Assembly: GCA_024449915.1 (NCBI GenBank)
Contig: JAMZAV010000304.1
Span: forward strand, 62,001 to 126,000
Direction: 5' to 3'
Source: Sweltsa coloradensis
Lineage: Eukaryota; Arthropoda; Insecta; Plecoptera; Chloroperlidae
DNA length: 64,000 nucleotides
Positions 48,430 to 59,298 of the stretch are shown here, piece by piece (positions within the stretch are counted from its first letter, which is position 1; the number at the start of each line of letters is the position of its first letter). Under the pieces are notes generated by a model. That model was not told the origin of the DNA. It searched no databases and saw only the letters and a list, made by a program, of their open reading frames with translations. The position numbers and the translations under genes are program-made.

Positions 48430-48559
48430 TATTATTATATACGATATACAACTACAACATAATATTATATAATTACACTCATATTAACACTCGAAATTGC
48501 TTCAGAAGTTGTCGACAAAGTTTAGCACTACGTATTCGTAAATAATTACGATTTAAATG

Positions 48560-48820
48560 GCATTGAAAAATCAACAATATAACCCAAAGTATAACGCGTA
48601 TTAGTGGCAGTTCGATTCCCGCCAAAGCAAATTCTGTCTGATAGTGTATTCAAAACAAAATCGGTCGTAAGACGAATGCTATAACATTTCAGATGCTCTA
48701 ACTACAGCCCTTAGATCTGTGAACATTAATTTCATAACCGTAACCCCATAATTTCCTGAATAGGTTAACACTAATGTGTACCCTACAGTGGACGTCCCTA
48801 CGACCAATTCAGTTTTGAAC
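48560..48820 (+). repeat. tRNA-SINE-like copy
   Basis: The B-box-like GGCAGTTCGATTCCCGCC (about 48607) is followed about 160 bases later by AACACTAATGTGTACCCTAC, the tail shared with 780-1020 and 36030-36295. The A-box region is decayed. Confidence 0.45.
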
Positions 48821-49716
48821 AACACTATAGTCGAAATCGAACTGGTATAGGCGGCCTATACAGAAAGACTGATCAGTGACATTCTTTGCGACATTCTTTG
48901 CTCCCATAGAAATTATCTCGTTTGAAATCTAAATCTAAAACAAGCAATGTGATATTGGTGTCAATATCGCGATGTGAACTATAATAATAACTATATAGGC
49001 CTCGCAATTTTCTGGAGCAACTCTTAACAAGCTCTTACCACACACGCAAGTGTAATAGGCAACTGTGCTCAAACTCAAACCATTATGGCTCAATTTGTTC
49101 TCAATTTGGAAGGCTAATGTATATAAACACACCTTGTTTATAATGCCATATAGTCATTAGTGAAGGCTGGAAAATCATTATCAGTAATAGCTATATACAC
49201 ATTTTTTTAGTAAACAACAGTGGCTCTAAACATACCTTAATTTCGATCGTATTGAAAAAAAAAACTTCAAACGACCAAATTTATCACATATCGCATGGCT
49301 AATGACATTCTCAAACCTAAATATATTAGCTATAGCTACACACACAGGTGTTTATAATTATTTAAACACAGAAAAGTTCCGTTCACAAATTACATCGAAA
49401 TATTGACATCGTTAATTTACCAAATGTGTATTAAAACTTATGAACATTCTATATATGGCCATTCTCTAATTCAAATGCTGAAAACAGTTCTCTTCGGTTG
49501 GGAAGCGGTTTTTGTTTCATTATACCAGGGATAAGCCTGAGATTTCGTTGCGTGGAAACCCGTACTTCACTGCGAAATAGTGGCGAAACTACCAAAGAAA
49601 ACATTAAAACACAAGGAGCCAGAGCAACATTTATTATTCATACCCCACGTCGTATTGTATGCAGTAGACACTGACACATCACTAGTCCCCACTTCAGAGA
49701 CGGACTTTTACCCAGC
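48821..49716. other. Intergenic DNA, no gene seen
   Basis: AT-rich sequence without a supported feature. Confidence 0.4.
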
Positions 49717-49917
49717 ATACAACTGACTGAGGAAGACATTCAGTCAGGACTTACCATCAACTCACGACTGAGGAAGACATTCAGTCAGGCGGACTTACTC
49801 AGCGATCAACTGACTGAGGAAGACATTTAGTCAGGCGATCAACTTACTGACGAAGACATTCAGTCAGGCGGACTTACCCAGCGATCTACTCATGACTGAG
49901 GAAAACATTCAGTCAGA
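49717..49917. repeat. ~45-base minisatellite, about five units
   Basis: GACTGAGGAAGACATTCAGT recurs five times with small changes, separated by GGCGGACTTACCCAGCGATC or shortened versions. Frames across it are not conserved. Confidence 0.85.
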
Positions 49918-50330
49918 ATATGACTGCATCCAGAGTCGCTTGTGCTAGCATTGAGTTATCCCAGTCGTTACTTCGACAATTGCATTTAATTCAGCCTCAG
50001 AGTTGCGCATCGCAGTAGACTTCAAGATATCGACCTGTTATTTCTGCGATTTGGAAGTTTTTTTATACACTATTTGTTGTTATTTTCCATTTTTCCCAAA
50101 CGATCTGATAAGTTTTTGCCATGTATAATATAATGAAGATAAAACGAGATGGGTATCTTATAATAAAACGTGCCTTTTAATCTTTCTTGTCAATCTCTCA
50201 CTCAACTAAGCGTTCTGCCTCCACATATCACGCCAATAACATGTGCAAAGTCTTCTCAATTTCATTGATCGGGAACACTCCCGTAGGAGTAATTGATTTT
50301 TTGTCACTCAATCAAAAAAAATAACATTTA

Positions 50331-50470
50331 GATCTACAATACACCAACAATCCAGTTGTTGTGAAGTTAACCGTCTCGGTAGCTTAGGGGTAAAGCACTC
50401 GACCGGCAATCGGGAGACCGGGGTTTGATACCCCGCTGAGATGGATTTTGTAATTTCTGGATTGATTTAC
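50331..50470 (+). repeat. tRNA-derived SINE with intact cloverleaf head
   Basis: 50373-50442 folds as a full 70-base tRNA. The acceptor GTCTCGG pairs with CTGAGAT (with G-U pairs), and the D stem GCTT with AAGC. The anticodon stem CTCGA pairs with TCGGG around the loop CCGGCAA, and the T stem CGGGG with CCCCG around TTTGATA. Loop base 33 is C, not T, and the T loop lacks the usual C, so it is unlikely to be a working tRNA. The upstream 40 bases match those of 54189-54298, and the downstream GATTTTGTAATTTCTGG matches 5343-5360. Confidence 0.7.
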
Positions 50471-52440
50471 ATAAAATGGCCAAAGTGTTGTTGCGTACAA
50501 GGGCACATTAATTGAGGGGCCGCGTGCATAAACCAGATAACTGACATTTTGCTTTTAGGCTCCAATAATTTGTTTTTTTAGTCTCTAGGGAAAAAACGTT
50601 TTTTGGGGATTTTTTTAAGAAACACAATTTTGCATCAGAAAATGTCAGATGATTTAATTAAAATATATCATTTAGTTTTTTATATCGCTTTTTAACCAAG
50701 AACAATTTAATTTTAAACGAATGTTTTAAAATTGCATCTAACAAACTAATACTCTACGAGTTGTTCATTATATTGACAAAAAATATGCCTTGCTCTAGGA
50801 ATTCTGAAGTAACTGTTACCAGGCAGGACAGAATAACTAGAATCACTTCCCCATTTCTACAAAATGTTATAAGAACAACAAAAATATATTTTTAATGGCA
50901 CCGATGACACTGAAATCTATAGTTATAAACCAAACGCAGAAATATATCGGTACCAAATGTAAATGTAAATTTATTTAATGTAAACAACGATGGATGCATT
51001 ATTGCAATATTGGATGTGTTATTGGGTGTATAATAATAATAACATATCTCAAAGCAAATTGTGGTCACGTAGAAGACTATTTATCGTCACCAAGAGCTAT
51101 TACGTCAAACCGTGAAACTATTTTAAAAGTCTCTCCCTTACTTGCTGTTATTCATTACACGGTCGTTTCATCTCAGGCATATTTTTTCCTAATTATTTCC
51201 AAGTGAGAAATCGGGGTCTTTGCTTATTTACTTTCACAGGAAAATAATTACAACACTTTAATGAAAATGTGAACGAAATTGCCTGGAACGTATCCCCTTT
51301 TCAAGACCCTCCTGTGTGCAAATGTATTTCACCTCTCCCGATGACGGCGCAAGACTCTCACTGAGGCACGGAGCTTAGGCCTACACCTCGTCAACCGAGT
51401 AGCGGCAATGTTGCTAACTATAGTTCCCGACAATATAATACACTGTCTACAACGTTCTTTAGCACTTTTCTATCAGTATATATGCCTGCTCAAATTTGTT
51501 AAAAAGAGTAAAAGAGTACTCAAACATATAACTACTAGAGTACTGCTGAATACAACAAAATAAAACATCGGCTATTGGATTGAACCAGGGGTATGGGAAG
51601 TTTTCTACTATCTTGTGCTTGGGGGAGGTTTGCGAGGTTAAAGTTAGTATCTATGTACTGAAGCGTTACTTGACTAAGTTTATACAGTTGCTTGTACCGA
51701 TGTTTAAGTAGTGGAACAAACTATACCACCGAATTCTTGACCGCATCCTTATCAATAAATTTTATCATTTTGGAAAGTGCATGGCAGGTAGAAAGAAAAC
51801 TATAATAATTTATGAGGTGGATGCAGTTGTGCTGCGCATATGATCGTGCGCCTTGGACGAGGGTCTGCCTGCTCTCTGCGTGGACTAGGATCCATATGCT
51901 CCCTTGCAGGCGGCCCGCGGGTAACAAAACAACACCGGCAAGTGTGATTCAATTGGTACCGTCGCATGCACGTCTAGTCCCGGCAACGCAATCCCATCCG
52001 AGTGACTCAGCTGCGGGGAAATGCACGCATTGGGGATTCCCCTGATTGCCAGCGTGTCTCTGATTCAGAAACGATTTGATAGTTGGGTTTATCTCTTTAC
52101 TTGTGATGACTGGTGCCGCATTTTCTTGTGTGATACTAAATACTAATTGATTTAGTTATGCTAGCCATGATTTCAACGATATTTATTATCACAGGCATGA
52201 ATTTGCCTTAATTTTGTTTTATTGTAAGTGTTGGTTCAATAGACCATTCATAACATAAAGCGTTTCTATTTAAAAGGTATGTCCCGTTTTTTTGTTTTTT
52301 TTTGTTAAATATATACATTTCATTATTTTAATTTCGTATATTTTGAGGTATCAGGGGAAAATTAATCCTAGATTTGTAGTGTCAGATTTTTGCAGCATGT
52401 CATAATCCCCATTTTAGTTAAAATTAAATTAAAGTGAGCC
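50471..52440. other. Intergenic DNA, no gene supported
   Basis: 51800-52050 is locally GC-rich with frames on both strands (plus strand 77 codons) but no recognisable protein. I do not call a gene. Confidence 0.35.
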
Positions 52441-52454
52441 CCAACCGAAGTTTC

Positions 52455-52625
52455 AGAAACACGAGATTTGGTGGAGGTGCCGGGTCCACGAACTAACTTC
52501 TAAAACTACGAGCACCACATAAGCTCTGGCCGAAACAATGAGCTCTTCACGGCTGCCGACGAGAACTGAACCAACATAGCGCAGGTTTCTACGGTACAAA
52601 CCTTAGAATAAACTCGACCCGGAGA
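52455..52625 (-). repeat. SINE-like repeat carrying the GGTGGAGGTGCCGG motif, copy 1
   Basis: On the minus strand it reads GGTTCAGTTCTCGTCGGCAG (B-box-like start), then about 110 bases later GTTCGTGGACCCGGCACCTC and CACCAAATC. The copy at 52955-53190 has the same order with an extra internal segment. Confidence 0.6.
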
Positions 52626-52954
52626 TGCACGCAATGTAGACATTTAGAGCGGAGCCACAATGGCGTCGGGATAATAGTTCTGATTATATGTTTGGTGACG
52701 ATGAAAGTCGTACAAGGATTATAGATTAATTAATACTGAAATTGAAGAAATAACAATTATTTAATTATTTAAGTGCTTTTTTATATACGTCTTTGCCATA
52801 TTCAATAAATGTAATATAATTAAAAAGAAGAAGGTTCTCTCGACTTCTAAAACAATTGAACAACCCTGATGAACCACATCAATTTTATTTTGTAATAACA
52901 GTGTATATTTGTTTATTATATCCAATGTTGTACACTATGTTAAAGAAACGTGAA

Positions 52955-53190
52955 GAAAACACGTGATTTGGTGGAGGTGCCGGGTCCACGAACTATCTTC
53001 TGATCTACGAACACCACAAAAGCACTGGCCGAATCGGACCAGTCCAAGTCAACTTGAATGCAGGTGATAAGCGTCAACGCGTGTGACGCGAGTAATAGGC
53101 AGAGAAAGGTAGTGGTGCGGGGCGGCGAGGTCGTATTGAGATGTGGTTTTCTCGGCTGCCGACGAGATCTGAACCAATATACATTTCTAC
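52955..53190 (-). repeat. SINE-like repeat carrying the GGTGGAGGTGCCGG motif, copy 2
   Basis: Minus strand: GGTTCAGATCTCGTCGGCAG, then a CpG-rich segment, then AGTGCTTTTGTGGTGTTCG and GTGGACCCGGCACCTCCACC. It is longer than copy 1, so one of them has an internal indel of about 70 bases. Confidence 0.6.
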
Positions 53191-53435
53191 GGGAATGACA
53201 ATTACACCTCAACATCACATCGCACAACAACATCATTTCGCCTCAAACGTATGAGCCACTTGCAGCCGCCCTTCATACATCGGTAAACGATCTCGTGCAG
53301 AGGGAAGGGTCATGGCCTCGTCTCGCACTAAAATATTCACGGAACTTGACCTTAAAAGTAATTTATCGTCATTTGTTATCGAAACTGCTCCCTGCATTGT
53401 ATCTTTTTAATGTGATCTCTCCCTGTCTATCTGTC

Positions 53436-53476
<41 letters not shown>

Positions 53477-54188
53477 CTATACCACACACAAACACGTTCA
53501 TCGTTCTCTCCAGGGAAAGTGATGTCTGGAGTAGGGAGGGTCCAATATATGTCTCCATTTACCTAAATCCATTGCCAACAATACGTTCGGCCAACGGCGG
53601 TTGCTTTTTAGAATCTATGAATAGAACGCACTACGACGAGTCTTAAATAATTAATGTTCACTACTCGATTTAGTTTGTCCGGAAACACTCTGGTAGGTGT
53701 TTCCCACCATAACCTTATCGATTAAACCCTCGCTTATATACCTGCATTAGGTATTATGACGTTATAAATATAATGTTTGGTTGGTTAGTTGGTCAGTTTA
53801 GAGGCAGCACATTTGTTGCACTACACACCATCCCTGCGTTGAGCACAATGGCAGTAATTATAATTTAATGTATTTTACCTGCGCATAGGACAGGAAGGCT
53901 TAAGCAGGGCACGTGTGGCCCTTGTAGCCTATTGCAGGGATCACAGAGTTACAGATACAACTACAAATTCATATCGTGAACATACATAACATTTTAAGAG
54001 AATGTAACGTTTTGAGTTCGTTGACCGGAAGGGCAACAATGGCAGGGAACAATATTGCATAATAGTAAAATGTTTGTGCAAAATTACCCAAGCAATAAAC
54101 TTTCATAGTCATTTACTTTCAGTAAATGTTGATATTTGGCATAACAATTAATTTTACAAGAATTTTTTTTAATCGATCCCGAAAAAAA
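53191..54188. other. Intergenic DNA with a CT microsatellite
   Basis: (CT)n at 53442-53473. The Ser-Leu frame over it is not a gene. No other feature supported. Confidence 0.45.
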
Positions 54189-54298
54189 ATCAGACGGGTA
54201 TCGAACGTAGGTTTCTGATCGTAGGTCAGATACTTTACCTTAAGCTACCGAGACGGTTAATTTTATAACTTCTTACTAATTGTTGATGTATTATAGAT
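54189..54298 (-). repeat. tRNA-derived SINE head, partner of 50331-50470
   Basis: On the minus strand from 54254: GTCTCGG, then D arm GCTT...AAGT, then the perfect anticodon stem TCTGA/TCAGA with loop CCTACGA, then GTTCGATACCC. The T stem is decayed. The 44 bases upstream match those upstream of 50373 (ACATCAACAAT, AAGTTA, TTAACC). The anticodon loop differs from that of the partner. Confidence 0.6.
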
Positions 54299-54880
54299 CC
54301 CAATAGATTGAAACAGCACTGCAACGATTCTGCTACCTTACACCTATATACACAGTTTAATATTGGTAGATGAAAAATCGTAATACGTGTACCCTATTTT
54401 AGGGAATCGAATGCAATGCTTAGTATTCAGCTCTAAGAAAAGCAGTCAATATTTAACTTTAAAATAACTTGCTTTGCTATGTTGTTGTGTGGTTAAACTC
54501 AGCTTATACTATCTGTTACCTTACGCCAGACTAGCAAATTCACCGCCCCCCCCCCCACTGTTGCAATTCCCTGAGCGCCACGTACATTAGCCTGATCGTA
54601 ATTTAACCCCATAAAGACAATGTTAATAAAACTAGCAATAAATTATGATACCTCTTTTTTTCAAAATTACTCCCACCGGAAAAGAAGGGTTATATGTTTC
54701 ATTATCTGTATATTATCTTAATCCATGAATGTATATTATAACTCGGTAATCGAGATACATCACAATTAAAGAAAATGTGTTGCTATGTTCTTGTTGACCA
54801 GACAAAATTATAGCCTTCACAACATTCCCTTGGAATAAGTGGAACTTGTATTATTCCTATCACACTATCAGAAGAAAATC
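54299..54880. other. Intergenic DNA, no gene seen
   Basis: C run at 54545-54557. Nothing else supported. Confidence 0.4.
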
Positions 54881-54980
54881 TTGCTAAAAACTTTCAGTAA
54901 GGATTGCCGGTGGCAGGCAGAAACCTCCCGAATAAGAGTATCGCGCTTTACGCTTAAACTACATCTACCAGAAGGCATAT
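54880..54980 (-). repeat. Degraded tRNA-SINE fragment
   Basis: On the minus strand an A-box-like TAGTTTAAGCGTAAAGCGC is followed by TTATTCGGGAGGTTTCTGCC and CCGGCAATCCTTACTGAAAG. The last block, decayed, recurs at 55490-55560, and ATTATTCGGGAGGTCGTCGG recurs at 61165-61215. Confidence 0.4.
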
Positions 54981-55489
54981 AATTCAAATAATGTGGGACG
55001 CGTATAGTTTTTATTGTAATACCAATGTATCCACATTTTGGTAGACATTGTAGACTCGGAACATTTGAGGAAAATATTCATTTTGTACTTACTGCACAAC
55101 ATTGTCTACAAATATAAACATTTCTGGCCACAGAGTAGTTAAAGCGAAGGCCGGTTCAGAATACAATTAATACAATGTATATTTTACATTTATGAAGATA
55201 TCCAATACAGGAACAAAATTCTTCTCTTCAAGAAACAACTACGGATAGGACATAAGACGGTAAGGTCAAGGATAGTTGATTGGGTGAAAGTCCAACCTGT
55301 TTTCAAGGACTCAGGATGTGCATTATTCTTTCACTCGACTCGGTATTTCAATGTCCAGTTAAAGTGGCAAGTAAATCTAACTGACACATAACTTGTTTTC
55401 ACTATGGCAACACCAATCAGAAGCCTTGTAAATATTACTGAAGGACTAACTGGCAGATAAATTTTAACTAGACATTGAAATTCTGGACC

Positions 55490-55575
55490 TAAGGACAGCT
55501 TTGGTAAAAACCTTTAGTTAAAACTGTCGGTGGAAATTTTGGTATCAAACCAGCAGCGTGTGAATTATATATAGT
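55490..55575 (-). repeat. Degraded tRNA-SINE fragment
   Basis: The plus strand TTTGGTAAAAACCTTTAGTT, then AACTGTCGGTGG, then TGGTATCAAACCAGC parallels 54888-54935. Limits uncertain. Confidence 0.3.
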
Positions 55576-55997
55576 TGAATCGTTTGAAACTCATTAGCTC
55601 AATGTACAACATACACTGTAAATAGATCTGGAACAGAGATTTGTACAAGTCCCTCAACAACTTTAAACTTTCCATATTCAGCTCAACTTCAGGGTTTCCT
55701 ACATCGGATCCGAAATCTTTCAAAGGGAATGAATGAGAATTCTGTCCAATCACGTCTTGATGCGTAGGATTCTGCGCAGTTTCTTTTACGTCTACGCAAC
55801 CATTTTAATTTCAGCCAGTCGTAATGGGTTAGTTTAAAATTCACAATAGAGAATTATTGTGATAGAATTTCAATAACAAAATGATGTAATTAAAATTCAT
55901 AGCTGGACGACTAGTGAAGTATATTTTGATTTTTTAAATTCAGTCAGTCGTGTTTTTTAAAATAAAGTTTCAATCTTTCATGTTTCTATTTCAACTA

Positions 55998-56065
55998 CCT
56001 CTTGTCGAACCCGCGACCATTAGCGCTAAGGGTCGTGCACGGTTTACCCCGCTATAACCACGAGG
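55998..56065 (-). repeat. tRNA-like sequence in a CpG-rich patch
   Basis: A 68-base minus-strand segment from CCTCGTG to CAAGAGG. Six of 7 acceptor positions pair, an A-box-like TATAGCGGGGTAAAC is present, and CGCGGGTTCGACA is B-box-like. The middle forms CGACC/GGTCG around a 12-base loop, too large for a tRNA. The next 180 bases are unusually CpG-rich for this window. Confidence 0.35.
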
Positions 56066-56695
56066 TGAGAGCGAGACCCAATCAGCCTCCATCGACCTCC
56101 GTGCCGCATTCACGTGACGGCGGGCGTCTCGACGCTCGCTCGATACCGTCTGCCACGTGACTGTGGCGAGTGCGCGCGCACGCCGTTGTCTGCATGCATG
56201 TGACACAACACAGCACGTGGCAACACTACGCGCGCAGCGCCACGCAACGTGATTACAAACATGAACTGGTCACGAAACTTAACGCAATCAATAAAAACTA
56301 ACACTTGCCATATGTTTGCAGTAATTTATCGCGTCAACTAAATGTGGGTATACGCACATTTGACACCACGCTCTTTAGGTTACGTGATAAGAGATCAATG
56401 TTAAAGCGCGCCAAGTCCTTTCCATATCACAGAATTTCAATTCGTCTTAAAATAACAATGAAAGCGTTTGCAGATTGCTGAAACATAACCTATTATAATT
56501 CTGAATATTCTTATGGCTATTTTATTATTTAATGTCTTAATTTTAACTAACAGAATCGTGTCTGTATTTATTTACTCATGCAGTTTATATCCAAATCAGT
56601 ATAAAACCAAATTCACCGCACGTCCAGTGGATACACAAACATTAAGACGGCTTGGATGAACTTGTGCCAACATTTTTACAATGTTAATTGTCAGT

Positions 56696-56918
56696 TTAAA
56701 AATTTCGTAAAAGTACGATAATCATAAGAAATATTTAATCGATTATACCGAGAAAAAAAAACGTGGCAGGTCTAAGTTCAGAGATTTCGAAGGTCCCCTA
56801 TAATTTTCATCAAGATCGCATATGCCGTTTGCCCGGTAGAGCTAGTCTTCTTGGGGTAACGTAAAAAAAAAAAAAAAAAACACAAAGTGAAATTGAAGTC
56901 TTCGCTACGCTCATCCAA
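56696..56918 (-). mobile_element. HINE-like family I fragment (copy g)
   Basis: On the minus strand the 5' end TTGGATGAGCGTAGCGAAG is intact, followed by family blocks including CTTCGAAATCTCTGAACTTA. The 3' half with hairpin and CCTAG is missing. An A run lies at 56862-56880. Confidence 0.65.
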
Positions 56919-56971
56919 TTAATTAAGATCACTTTCTAGGTGAAACATTTCCTGTCTCCTTAACCATGGGA

Positions 56972-58020
56972 AATTAATTATGTCAATTAAATAATATTTA
57001 TTATGTGTACACAATAAAATTAATTGTGTAAATTAAATAATGTGTATTATGTGTTTGTAATTAAATTAATTAAGATCAGTTTCTAGAATGGATCAACATA
57101 CCATGAAATGTGCTCTGATAGAAACACACATTCTATATTTTCTTACTGGTGCAAACTACAGCCCCACACTTCCACAGCCTACAGGACAATCGGTAGATCC
57201 ACAGTGATTTTCAAAATGATCCAGGATATAATTCTTGTGTTTCGTACGTGTTCATGTAACACTCCTTGCAATATTTTGATTGGTTTATATGATGTCAATT
57301 GAGTGTCCTGTTATAAATGAAAAAAATACATATTTGTTGGGGGCCTGAGTATATATTTGCATTTATTTAATTAAGCCTAAATTGTTGCATCCCTCTTTAT
57401 TGTCTACAAACGATTTGATCAGATTGTGAATTACTGATATTTCTAGAGGAGGCTGGCTAACCGCAAGCGATTCAATGGATCTAACGCTCCTTCCAACCTA
57501 AATATTAATTGATTTGGAAATGGTGAACGATTAAAATAAGTAATCGATATTATTATTATTTTACTTCAAAATCTAAACCTTCTAGATATTTTGGTATGGA
57601 TTTGAAGGTACGCTTTTTAAGTGATTAACAGGGAGTGATCCAGGAATAACTACATACAAGACTTATGTATTTTTACATTTAACAGGACACTAAATTGACA
57701 TCATATAAACCATCAAAATATGCAAGGAGTTTACATGAACACAGTTACGAAACACAAGAATTATTCCTGGATCATTTTGAAAATCACTGTGGATCTACCG
57801 ATTGTCCTGTAGGCTGTGAAGTTGTGGGCTGTAGTTTTTGCACCAGTAGAGAAATATAGAATGTGTGTTTCTATTAGAGCACATTTCATGGTATGTGATC
57901 CATTCTAGAAACTGATCTTAATTAATTTAATTACAAATCACATTATACACATTATTTAATTTACACAATTAATTTTATGGTGTACACATAATAAACTTTT
58001 ATTAATTGACATATTAATTA
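56972..58020. mobile_element. Foldback element with ~343-base inverted arms
   Basis: The arms 56972-57314 and 57679-58020 are reverse complements with a near-constant paired sum (114992-114993), so hardly any net indel. The spacer is 57315-57678. Matching blocks include GTGTCCTGTTA with TAACAGGACAC, and GATCCACAGTGATTTTCAAA with its complement. No transposase and no clear target duplication. The superfamily is unknown. Confidence 0.85.
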
Positions 58021-59133
58021 TGTTCACGGTATGTGAGTTGAGATGTGTGGTGTTATGGGATTGCTTAGTGGTAACACCAGTGTGGGGATCAGAGGCCACG
58101 TATGCTACAGGGATAAAGTATGTTAATTAGGTATTGCAAGGAAAGACTTTAAGTCCATAATTCAGCTGATGAAGCATCGTTATTATTACATCGATGCTGG
58201 AAGTTGACCCGCAAACATTGGAGTCAGAATCCGTGGGTTACTACGGAATAATCCAATAATCCGCACAATGGCCATTGCTTTATGATTTATTAGTTTGATA
58301 TGAACCTTCTTGAGCTATTTATAGCCCACATGTCACATGTATTTTGTAGGTTGAATATTGCGTGAGTGGTTCCTCCAACTAATAACTAGCCTTCATTGAA
58401 TGTACATATGGCAGGTGATATAGGCTACCTACAACATGTGTAAATAATATACAGTAATAATCTTATACCATATTCATAGTTGATTGTGCCTTTAACCCAT
58501 TTTTCGGAACATTACCATATTTTAGAATGTAATGTATGCAAGTTTTAAGTAGTAGTAATACGGTGCCATGTAATCTTATAATGTAGGCCACTGATAGCGA
58601 GCTCTCGTAAGAAATGGTAAGTGATTGCTGTTATGCATATTTTCACAGCCAATTACCATCTCAATACTGAGATAGTTCTGTTAATGTGGAGCCTTCTCAT
58701 AAACGACAATGTATTATGAAGATAAAATCTCTTATTTTACCACCTTCTTTTACTCATTCTTGACCGAATGTTTTAAGCTTGAGATTGACGTACATTTTAG
58801 AGATAAATGTCGAGAACGAGAATACAATAATTTGGTCATCCATAAGCTCTAGGAGGTGGGGGGAGGCGCTTAAACTTGAACCCAACACTACTCACTTCAC
58901 AAAATCGTTTACCAATGTCGATGAATAAATTGTAATTTAGTTATGTCCTATTTACTGTCCTATTTGACATTCGGGTCGAGTTCGGATACTAAACTGCTTC
59001 GGGTTTTCGAATCGAGTCCGGTCGGGTATGAAAAAGACGAACGTTATAATATCACTGTATGTAAAATTTGATATTGGATTTTACTTGTGGAGAATGGTAT
59101 TTTGTATAAATAAGCTGTAAATTAAAAACTGTG
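58021..59133. other. Intergenic DNA, possible hAT terminal sequence
   Basis: 58970-59030 has TTCGGGTCGAGTTCGGAT and TCGGGTTTTCGAATCGAGTC, the kind of sequence often next to hAT ends. I could not find paired terminal repeats. Confidence 0.3.
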
Positions 59134-59298
59134 TGGACCGGCACCTCCACCAATAAAGTTCGTAAATTCTGGACCGGCACCGCCACCAATAAAGTTCGTA
59201 CATTCTGGACCGGCACCTCCACCAATAAAGTTCGTACATTCTGGACCGGCACCTCCACCAATAAAGTTCGTAAATTCTGGACCGGCACCTCCACCATA
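59134..59298 (-). repeat. 35-base tandem repeat, five units
   Basis: GGACCGGCACCTCCACCAAT, then AAAGTTCGTA(A/C)ATTCT, is repeated five times almost perfectly. Each unit carries the dispersed GGTGGAGGTGCCGG motif. Trp-Arg-Cys-type frames are by-products. Confidence 0.9.

Noticed and set aside
50373..50442. Functional tRNA gene
   Set aside because: C at loop position 33, an altered T loop and a repeat partner with another anticodon loop point to a SINE head.
51812..52045. GC-rich 77-codon frame
   Set aside because: A frame on the other strand overlaps it, it matches no family I know, and no convincing splice sites flank it.
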